Shown piece after piece: positions 25,531-31,409 of a DNA stretch of 64,000 bases. The notes under the pieces are model-generated. The model did not search any database, was not told the DNA's origin, and worked only from the letters and a program-made list of their open reading frames with translations. Origin of the DNA: Anaerolineae bacterium (GTDB taxonomy: Bacteria; Chloroflexota; Anaerolineae; Aggregatilineales; Phototrophicaceae); assembly GCA_019912965.1 (NCBI GenBank), contig JAIOHM010000127.1:16577-80576 (forward strand), in the 5' to 3' direction. How positions within the stretch are numbered: position 1 is the stretch's first letter; each line of letters starts with the position of its first letter. The position numbers and the translations under genes are program-made.

Positions 25531-25929
25531 ATGGAAGAATTGACAATCGGCGAAGTCGCCCGCCTTGCTGGTTTACAAACCTCGGCGCTCCGCTACTATG
25601 AAAGCATCGGTCTGTTACCGCCCCCGCGCCGTGTCAGTGGGCAGCGCCGCTATGCCCCCACCATCCTCCAATTGTTAGCCGTCATCCAGCTTGCCAAAGA
25701 TGCCAACTTCACCCTCCCGGAAATCCACGAATTGCTCTATGGGAACGGAGGCCAAACCCCCGCCGAACGTTGGCAAAATCTGGCTTACCACAAAATCCGC
25801 GAACTGGACGACATCATTGCCGAAGCGCAGGAAAAACGCGCCCTGTTGATCGAAGGAACCCAGTGTGATGCGCTTCAGTTTGAACTGGATGGCCTGAATT
25901 TGCCCACCAAATCTGAAAAAGCCTCTTGA
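25531..25929 (+). CDS. MerR-family transcriptional regulator
   Basis: The 132-residue protein starts with the MerR winged helix (LTIGEVARLAGLQTSALRYYESIGLLPPPRRVSGQRRYAPTILQLLAVIQLAKDANFTLPEIHELL), followed by a coiled-coil (REL-DDIIAEAQEKRALLIE). Only one cysteine (about residue 112) is in the C-terminal part, so a metal or iron-sulfur site is unlikely; an organic ligand or redox signal through one thiol is possible. A MerR-type promoter with a 19-bp spacer begins at its stop codon and drives the next three genes. The regulator therefore probably activates the operon just downstream. Confidence 0.9.
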   Translation: MEELTIGEVARLAGLQTSALRYYESIGLLPPPRRVSGQRRYAPTILQLLAVIQLAKDANFTLPEIHELLYGNGGQTPAERWQNLAYHKIRELDDIIAEAQEKRALLIEGTQCDALQFELDGLNLPTKSEKAS

Positions 25930-25956
25930 CTTAAAGTTGACTTTAACCCCTACATT
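25926..25956 (+). promoter_or_regulatory. MerR-type promoter with 19-bp spacer and central dyad
   Basis: TTGACT (25926-25931) and TACATT (25951-25956) are separated by 19 bp. A perfect 7-2-7 dyad, TTAAAGT and ACTTTAA, lies in the spacer at 25931-25946. This is the layout of MerR-family activated promoters, and the MerR gene ends at the -35 box. The DinB gene starts 43 bases downstream. Confidence 0.8.
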
Positions 25957-25998
25957 TGTTCTATCGAATACATTTTCTGTCTGCCAAGGAGAACGATA

Positions 25999-26523
25999 AT
26001 GTCCTCAACTGCTGAACAGGTCGCATCAGTCGTTGACGTCCCAACCCTGATAAGTGTCGCCAACCGCAATTTTGGTGTCATTCAGCGCCAGATCAACGGC
26101 CTGACACACGCCGACAGCCTTTTACAACTGCCCTTTCGCGGTAACTGCCTGAACTGGATCATGGGTCACATTACCCAGAGCCGTGACAAAATGCTCCAGT
26201 TAGTTGGTCAGCCTTCCATTTGGACGCCGGAACAAATCGCCCGCTATGAGCGTGACTCCGCGCCCATTCTGGCCGATGACCCGGATGTGCTGCCGTTCGA
26301 GAAAATAGTCGCTGATCTGGGGACTGCCCATGAACGACTGGTGGAGGCACTCAAAGGTTTTTCGCTGGATGATCTGGCTGTGGAAGGCAAGGCTGTTATT
26401 AAAAATGCGCCGCCCTGGAATGTGGCGGAATGGCTGCACTTTTTGCTCTGGCACGAAACTTACCATGTGGGGCAGTTGGAAATTCTGCGCCAGCTTACGG
26501 GCATCAACGATAAAGTAATCTAG
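25999..26523 (+). CDS. DinB-family protein
   Basis: The 174-residue protein has the four-helix DinB/YfiT pattern: FGVIQRQINGLTHADSLLQL, NWIMGHITQSRDKMLQLVG, and AEWLHFLLWHETYHVGQLEILRQ. The metal-binding histidines are in MGHI and in HETYHVGQ. DinB proteins are metal-binding, often thiol-transferase-like, enzymes of stress responses. AAGGAGAA lies 6 bases upstream of the ATG. It is the first gene downstream of the MerR-type promoter, so it is probably induced by the ligand of the 25531 regulator. The next gene starts 11 bases after its stop. Confidence 0.85.
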   Translation: MSSTAEQVASVVDVPTLISVANRNFGVIQRQINGLTHADSLLQLPFRGNCLNWIMGHITQSRDKMLQLVGQPSIWTPEQIARYERDSAPILADDPDVLPFEKIVADLGTAHERLVEALKGFSLDDLAVEGKAVIKNAPPWNVAEWLHFLLWHETYHVGQLEILRQLTGINDKVI

Positions 26524-26534
26524 GAGAAACCCTG

Positions 26535-27110
26535 ATGGCAAAAGATTCACAGCGTCTCGAACAGGAATTTATCGCCACTGCCCGCGAAAAAACCGGGCAT
26601 GACCTACAAGAATGGATGGGCATCGTCCAGTCCGCCGGACTCGAACCCAAAATGAACACCATCCTCAATTGGTTGAAGAGTGACCACAAACTCAACCATA
26701 TGCAGGCGCAGTTCATCACGGGTATTTATCTTAACGATGGCAAGCCCGTTTATGATTACGAAATCCTGTTTGCCAATCTGCTTGATGGGAAGGATGATTT
26801 GCTTCCAGCCTACCGCGCCCTCGAATCCGGCATTCAATCCCGTCTCAGCGATGCCGAATTTATTCCCACCAAAGCTTATGTCTCGATTGAAGGTAAACGC
26901 TGTTTCGCCTGCGCCACCCTCACCAAAAAGAACATCCGCGTTGGCCTCGACTTGGGTGACGAACCGTTCGGTGAATATGTACAGAAAGCCAAGAGCCTCG
27001 GCGCGATGCCCAACCTCACCCATATGGTCGAAATCGCCGCCCCCGCCGATGTAAATGCCAATCTGCTGGATTACGTCGAACGCGCCTACAAACGCGCCCA
27101 TAAATTATAA
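26535..27110 (+). CDS. DUF4287/DUF5655-type protein
   Basis: The 191-residue protein combines a short N-terminal region (LEQEFIATAREKTGHDLQEWMGIVQSAGLEPKMNTILNWLK, the DUF4287 pattern) and a C-terminal domain resembling DUF5655 (FIPTKAYVSIEGKRCFACATLTKKNIRVGLDL). The family is widespread in bacteria with unknown function; the DUF5655 part has a MmcQ/YjbR-like fold by recollection. AGGAG lies before the ATG. It is the second gene of the MerR-driven unit and may be stress-induced. Confidence 0.75.
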   Translation: MAKDSQRLEQEFIATAREKTGHDLQEWMGIVQSAGLEPKMNTILNWLKSDHKLNHMQAQFITGIYLNDGKPVYDYEILFANLLDGKDDLLPAYRALESGIQSRLSDAEFIPTKAYVSIEGKRCFACATLTKKNIRVGLDLGDEPFGEYVQKAKSLGAMPNLTHMVEIAAPADVNANLLDYVERAYKRAHKL

Positions 27111-27174
27111 GTTTGCACGAATATTTTTCTCAGGTGATAATGAGCATATCCTGATTTATCGCCTGAGAGTCCAC

Positions 27175-27549
27175 ATGCCCGAAGGCCTGGAAATAACGCA
27201 AACCGACGGAATCACCATCTATACTTTCACCAACTCGTCCGAAGCCGCGATTGATGCTTGGGGTATGGCGCTGATCGAACACATAGAGGCGCTGCCAACC
27301 AATCAGTCCTTCCGCGTGTTAATGGATGTGTCCTCGAATCAGGTGAATTTTTCCCGTTATGCCCGCCAAAAATCCATTGAAATGTTCACCCGCTTTCGCA
27401 AACGCAAAGGCCGCTATGCCTTCCTGTTTTCCAGCCGCACCGCGCCCTACTACTCACGTATTTTCTTTGCCTCGCTCGGCAGGCTGGAATTTGAATTGAA
27501 CTACTTCAGCAACCGCGAAAAAGCATTGGCTTGGCTCCACGACTCCTGA
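27175..27549 (+). CDS. SpoIIAA/STAS-like protein
   Basis: A 124-residue soluble protein: LEITQTDGITIYTFTNSSEAAIDAWGMALIEHIEAL, SFRVLMDVSSNQVNFSRYARQKSIEMFTRF, then YAFLFSSRTAPYYSRIFFASL and FSNREKALAWLHDS. The alternation of strands and helices matches the SpoIIAA-like group, as does its end. It resembles the protein at 21855 in layout. The ATG at 27175 starts the recognisable domain; a longer frame exists upstream but lacks a convincing start. It lies 64 bases after the DUF5655 gene. Confidence 0.6.
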   Translation: MPEGLEITQTDGITIYTFTNSSEAAIDAWGMALIEHIEALPTNQSFRVLMDVSSNQVNFSRYARQKSIEMFTRFRKRKGRYAFLFSSRTAPYYSRIFFASLGRLEFELNYFSNREKALAWLHDS

Positions 27550-27626
27550 CCCGCCGTATCTATCCGCCCCCATCTATGCTATGATGGCGTCCTCCGACCG
27601 CAGACAGTCCATCGCTCAAAACCGAT

Positions 27627-27654
27627 AACTGTAAACTAATAACTGTAAACTAAT
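27627..27654 (+). repeat. tandem 14-bp duplication before the pseudouridine synthase
   Basis: Two adjacent copies of AACTGTAAACTAAT occupy 27627-27640 and 27641-27654. The second copy runs into the ATG of the next gene, so the start codon lies at the duplication edge. Confidence 0.8.
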
Positions 27655-28576
27655 GACAGAAAACCTCGAATTTACCGTCCAAAATCCCGGCGAACGGCTG
27701 GATAAACTTATCGTGACGCAGGTCGGCGACCGCCTTTCTCGCGCCCAGATTCAAACCCTGATTAAAGATGGCATGGTCACAGTGAACGGCGCGCAGGTTA
27801 AAGCGGGCATCAAGCTCAAAGGCGGCGAAACCATCACCGTCATGATCCCGGTACGCGAAGCCCCTGAAAATGTGAAGCCGGAAGCCATTCCGCTGACGGT
27901 GCTTTATGAAGATAAAGACATTGCCGTCATTGATAAACCCGCAGGAATGACGGTTCACCCCGGCGTCAATAATGAAACCGGAACGCTGGTTGCTGCGCTG
28001 CTGTCGCGCTGGCCGGAAATCGCCAAAATGAATATCGAAGAAAAACGTGCGGGCATCGTTCACCGCCTCGATAAAGACACCAGCGGCTTAATCATCATCG
28101 CCAAACGGGATGTTGCCCGCCGCAAGTTGATGGCACAGTTCCAAAACCGCACCATCGAAAAGAGCTATCTCGCCCTGCTGGAAAAAATGCCACCGACTCA
28201 GGTTGGCCGCATTGACGCCCCCATCGCCCGTGACCCCAAGCTGCGCCAGCGCATGACTACTGCCCACAATGGTCGCCCATCCGTCACCGAATACGAAGTG
28301 ATCGAGCGCGATTTTGTCGGCGGGCAGGCGATGGTACGCATCAACATCCTGACGGGACGCACCCACCAGATTCGTGTGCATATGGCTTTTATTGGCTGCC
28401 CGATTGTGGGCGATGCAGTCTATGGCTATCGCAAACAGCGACTCAGCCTCAAGCGCCATTTTCTGCACGCTGCCCATCTCTGCTTCGACCATCCACGCAC
28501 CGGGGAGCGCATGTGTTTTGACTCGCCGCTGCCGCCCGGTCTGCTGAACATCCTCGAAAAACTGCGCGAAAAATAA
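27653..28576 (+). CDS. rluD: RluD-type 23S rRNA pseudouridine synthase
   Basis: The 307-residue protein has an N-terminal S4 RNA-binding domain (GERLDKLIVTQVGDRLSRAQIQTLIKDGMVTVNGAQVKAG) and a PSUS catalytic domain with the HRLDKDTSGLIIIAK motif, in which the Asp is the nucleophile, plus LTGRTHQIRVHMAFIG and GDAVYG. This RluA/RluD group modifies uridines in helix 69 of 23S rRNA, although RluA-type or RluC-type specificity cannot be excluded. The start is an ATG with no obvious Shine-Dalgarno. Confidence 0.93.
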   Translation: MTENLEFTVQNPGERLDKLIVTQVGDRLSRAQIQTLIKDGMVTVNGAQVKAGIKLKGGETITVMIPVREAPENVKPEAIPLTVLYEDKDIAVIDKPAGMTVHPGVNNETGTLVAALLSRWPEIAKMNIEEKRAGIVHRLDKDTSGLIIIAKRDVARRKLMAQFQNRTIEKSYLALLEKMPPTQVGRIDAPIARDPKLRQRMTTAHNGRPSVTEYEVIERDFVGGQAMVRINILTGRTHQIRVHMAFIGCPIVGDAVYGYRKQRLSLKRHFLHAAHLCFDHPRTGERMCFDSPLPPGLLNILEKLREK

Positions 28577-28650
28577 TCGATACTTTTCCTTATTCCCCTC
28601 GCCATGAGGGAGAGGGGCTAGGGGTGAGGGTTCTGTGCGAAAAATAATCG
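28566..28650. repeat. 57-bp G/C-rich insert bounded by a 14-bp direct repeat
   Basis: GCGAAAAATAATCG occurs at 28566-28579 and again at 28637-28650. Between the copies is a 57-base stretch with pyrimidine/purine-rich arms (CCCCTCGCC and GGGAGAGGGG) and a following GGGGTGAGGG. The left copy includes the last codons and stop of the pseudouridine synthase. Similar CCCCTCTCCC elements are scattered in many cyanobacterial and Chloroflexota genomes, from memory. Confidence 0.65.
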
Positions 28651-28653
28651 CGC

Positions 28654-29466
28654 TTACTTGGCTGGACGCAACCGCACAAACAGCAGCGGCGGCATATCAT
28701 AATTTGCCCAGGCGAATGCGTTAGTAGGTGGCATCTCGGCAATCATTTGAGGTTCCTCCAGCCGATCCATCACCAACCCATTCTCGAATGCGCTGTTGAG
28801 CAGCAGGTGCAAAGGGCGATGCCAATAATACTGCTGAAGCGGTTGCTCCCGAATCGCTAACCCTTTGGTGGCCTCCGCCGAAAGATACCGCGATACCTTA
28901 ATCGAGTAGGTCGGTTCTTGGTCATAATCCGGTAGTTCTGCCTGCATCGAAATCGACTGCCCGTTGAAGCACGGATGCATCACCGAGAACACGAATCGTC
29001 CATCCGGTTTGAGCATCTGCGCCACTGCCCGGAAAAGGGGTTCGATGACGGGCATATCCATAATCGCGTTGTTGCAGACCGCCGCGTCAAACGGTTGCCC
29101 ATCTTTCCCCACCAGCGCCAATAATTGCGCTATATCGGTCGCATCCGCTACATGATACTCAATTTGCTCAGTCCGTTCGGTCGTGCGCTGTTTGGCTAAT
29201 GCAATCAGCTTGGGGCTGAAGTCCGAAGCCACTACAGCAGCGCCCAGTTCAGCCAATCGTCGGCTAAAGATGCCATTGCCGCAGGCGATGTCCAAAACGC
29301 GCTCACCGGGTTGGATATTCAGCATCTTCTCCACCATCGGTGCGATAATTGTGGATTGCCAACCACCCCCGCCGCCAATCCGTTTATCCCATGCCTCCGC
29401 GTTAGCATCCCAAATATCGCGCGATTCAGCATTCAGTTGATCGATTGTTTTCGGATTGTCGCTCAT
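28654..29466 (-). CDS. class I SAM-dependent methyltransferase
   Basis: A 270-residue protein with SAM motif I VLDIACGNGIFSRRLAELGAAVVASDFSPKLI, motif II region IEYHVADATDIAQLL and motif IV FDAAVCNNAIMDM. Phe/Tyr-rich C-terminal residues probably form the substrate pocket. The ATG at 29466 is preferred to a longer frame because AGGAG lies upstream. It is divergent from the PadR gene, whose operator region lies between them; the substrate is unknown. Confidence 0.9.
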   Translation of the reverse strand: MSDNPKTIDQLNAESRDIWDANAEAWDKRIGGGGGWQSTIIAPMVEKMLNIQPGERVLDIACGNGIFSRRLAELGAAVVASDFSPKLIALAKQRTTERTEQIEYHVADATDIAQLLALVGKDGQPFDAAVCNNAIMDMPVIEPLFRAVAQMLKPDGRFVFSVMHPCFNGQSISMQAELPDYDQEPTYSIKVSRYLSAEATKGLAIREQPLQQYYWHRPLHLLLNSAFENGLVMDRLEEPQMIAEMPPTNAFAWANYDMPPLLFVRLRPAK

Positions 29467-29552
29467 ACAGACTCCTCTGTTTTGGGGCTGCACATTATAT
29501 CCATGAGGCTGTGAATGTGTAGGTTGCCAATGCACCCCTAAAACTTAGGTGC

Positions 29553-29617
29553 TTGACACCACTGCGAAATCACCTTAGTATATCAAAAGCTGATATATCA
29601 GGTTTTGATGCATCAAA
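29553..29617 (+). promoter_or_regulatory. PadR promoter with two operator dyads
   Basis: A TTGACA (29553-29558) is followed after 17 bases by TAGTAT. A perfect 7-5-7 dyad, TATATCA and TGATATA, spans 29579-29597, and a second perfect palindrome TTTGATGCATCAAA lies at 29604-29617. Both lie just before the PadR gene at 29641, which fits PadR autorepression. Confidence 0.6.
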
Positions 29618-29640
29618 GCTTGACTGTGAAATGAGGCCCT

Positions 29641-30003
29641 ATGGCACACACCGCCCCTGATCCCCAATCGTTTTTGCCGCTTCCACCCGCCATGTTCCAC
29701 ATTCTGCTGGCGCTGGCGGATAGTGACCGTCATGGCTATGGCATTATGCAGGAAGTTGCCCAACGTACCGATGGTGCGATCAAACTCAGCCCCGGAACGC
29801 TCTACGGCGCGATCAAGAAAATGGTCGAATCCGGCTGGATTGTAGAAACCGAAGCACGCGAAGATTCTGCGCTCAATGAGGAACGGCGGCGTTACTACCG
29901 TCTGACCGACTTTGGTGAACGGGTTGCCCGTGCCGAGGCGACTCGCTTGGCAAATCTGGTGAATACCGCCCGCCGTGTGGGTTTGCTGGGAGGTGGCGCA
30001 TGA
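29641..30003 (+). CDS. PadR-family transcriptional regulator
   Basis: A 120-residue PadR winged-helix protein (MFHILLALADSDRHGYGIMQEVAQRTDGAIKLSPGTLYGAIKKMVESGWIVETEAR, then RRRYYRLTDFGERVARAEATRL). The TLYGAIKKM helix is the recognition helix. The start overlaps no other gene, and two dyads upstream are likely its own operators. Its stop overlaps the ATG of the next gene, so the pair is translationally coupled. In many genomes such PadR genes control a membrane or permease partner. Confidence 0.92.
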   Translation: MAHTAPDPQSFLPLPPAMFHILLALADSDRHGYGIMQEVAQRTDGAIKLSPGTLYGAIKKMVESGWIVETEAREDSALNEERRRYYRLTDFGERVARAEATRLANLVNTARRVGLLGGGA

Positions 30004-30632
30004 ATGCTTTACTCTCGCTGACTGACCGGGCATATCGCCTGCTGCTAGGGGCCTATCCGCTGGATTTCCGCCGCGAATATGCCGACGATGTGGCGCAGTT
30101 GTTCCGTGATGTATGCCGGGATGCTGCTGAACGAGGGGGATCATTAGCGGTGCTGCGCCTCTGGCCGCTGGCGTTATGGGATGTGGCGACCAACGCCCTT
30201 CAGGAACGCCTTTATAGTGCATTGATGAGGAGGAAACAAATGGATACCATCGATTTTGATCGTCAGCTTGGCTATACCGTCAAGTCCATGACCATCTTGC
30301 TGCGTGCTGGCTACAGCGTCATGCAGGCCATCACCATGATCGCTGACCAATCGCCCGAACCGACCGCCAGCGCCCTCAAACGTTTTACAGCGGAAGTCGA
30401 AGCGGGCAAACCGTCCGACGATGCGCTTACTGATCTGAAAACCCGTATGCCTTCCGAACATCTGGCACAGGTTGTCGATACGATGCTGCACCAGCGGGAA
30501 ACCGGCGGCAATCTGGCCGATTTTCTTGACCCGGTTGCGGTTACTATCACCCAATCAGCTGGCGAAGACCCCGCCGCTGCTGAAGCCTTGCAGCACTTCC
30601 GCCAGTTGGTCGGCGCACCTTCAGATAACTAA
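30000..30632 (+). CDS. PadR-linked protein with a type II secretion F-like domain
   Basis: The 210-residue product starts like the short segment that precedes many PadR-linked ABC permeases (MNALLSLTDRAYRLLLGAYPLDFRREYADDVAQLFRDVCRDAAERGG). It then continues into a region resembling the GspF/T2SF four-helix domain (YTVKSMTILLRAGYSVMQAITMIADQSPEPTASALKRFTAEVEAGKPSDDAL through QVVDTMLHQRETGGNLADFLDPVA). No clear transmembrane segment is seen. The fusion is odd, because the permease that normally follows the first part is absent. It overlaps padR by 4 bases. Confidence 0.65.
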   Translation: MNALLSLTDRAYRLLLGAYPLDFRREYADDVAQLFRDVCRDAAERGGSLAVLRLWPLALWDVATNALQERLYSALMRRKQMDTIDFDRQLGYTVKSMTILLRAGYSVMQAITMIADQSPEPTASALKRFTAEVEAGKPSDDALTDLKTRMPSEHLAQVVDTMLHQRETGGNLADFLDPVAVTITQSAGEDPAAAEALQHFRQLVGAPSDN

Positions 30633-30646
30633 AGGATATTTCTGTA

Positions 30647-30668
30647 GGGGTGCAACATGTTGCGCCCC
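30647..30668. repeat. REP-like palindrome, copy 2
   Basis: Arms GGGGTGCAACA and TGTTGCGCCCC form a near-perfect 22-bp palindrome, preceded by GTA. It lies 5 bases outside the left end of the IS4-type element. Confidence 0.8.
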
Positions 30669-30672
30669 TCTG

Positions 30673-31120
30673 CTATCAAGATAAGGCAAGGCGCTGAAAA
30701 GCAGGGGGAGAAGAAGCAGAACGACTAATGCGACAGCCACGGGAAAAACAGCGGAGAAGATCGTTCAGCGCCAGAAGTAAAGCGGGGAACTGGGAGAGGC
30801 AGCGGCGAGATGCCAGGCTTTCTTCTGGATGGTGCGGCTCACCTGTACCCCTACATTGGCGGCGGACTGGCTCAATTCTTCCATCGTGCTGTCTCCCTTT
30901 GCCATCCAGCCAAATACCAGTGTTTGTACAAAACTTGCCCCGCTTAATTTCCGTTGTCGCTGAATAAACCCACTCTCTCGCCCTATCCGATCTGCCTCTT
31001 CTGTCAACAGATATTGCAGGCTTTCTGCTACTCGTGTTAGTGTTTCCATTGGAAGTTATCCTTGTCGTGGAGTTGGTGCTCTCACTTCGTGGGTTAACTT
31101 TCTTTTCCTTATCTTGACAG
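30673..31120. mobile_element. decayed IS4-type element with terminal inverted repeats
   Basis: About 448 bp bounded by inverted ends that share TCAAGATAAGG: left CTATCAAGATAAGGCAAGG, right (reverse complement) CTGTCAAGATAAGGAAAAG. Inside, on the minus strand, is the first part of an IS4-like transposase. The catalytic centre is deleted, so it is a non-autonomous internal-deletion derivative. Both outer flanks carry the GGGGCG palindrome within 5 bases. A target-site duplication is not clear. Confidence 0.7.
30765..31049 (-). pseudogene. truncated IS4-family transposase
   Basis: The first 70 or so residues (METLTRVAESLQYLLTEEADRIGRESGFIQRQRKLSGASFVQTLVFGWMAKGDSTMEELSQSA) match the N terminus of IS4-family DDE transposases, where KLSGxxFVQTLVFGW is characteristic. 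After VGVQVSRT the sequence changes to unrelated SerPro-rich residues and stops at 30765. No DDE catalytic residues remain. The ATG is 71 bases inside the right terminal repeat, as expected for an intact IS end. Confidence 0.8.
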
Positions 31121-31124
31121 GAAT

Positions 31125-31146
31125 GGGGCGTAACATGTTACGCCCC
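31125..31146. repeat. REP-like palindrome, copy 3
   Basis: A perfect 22-bp palindrome with arms GGGGCGTAACA and TGTTACGCCCC, followed by TACAAAA, 5 bases outside the right end of the IS4-type element. Confidence 0.85.
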
Positions 31147-31409
31147 TACAAAACACATCGAATAGGCGGTAGGGACGACCGCCCGGACGCCGCTACAACG
31201 GACGTTTATCGAACGGCCCTGCACAGTTAATTTGTGGATAAAAAATGGTTCAGGGAGGGTTTGTAATGCGCGTAACAATCACCTGATACCATCTGTTTAT
31301 CAGGTAACAAAAAATGGGGTGGTTGTAAGGTTGTGGCGAGGGTGTTGTTAGGGGTATGTCGAATGTTGCGATGGGGCGTTATGGGGTGGGGCTACCAGCC
31401 CGGTCGCTG
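31147..31409. other. intergenic stretch without a recognisable gene
   Basis: No convincing gene is seen. Notable are a GGCGGT...ACCGCC hairpin near 31167-31185 and, at 31281-31305, ACCTGAT and ATCAGGT arms around CATCTGTTT. The core CTGTTTATCAGG recurs near 48993. The segment lies downstream of the LuxR-type gene. Confidence 0.5.
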
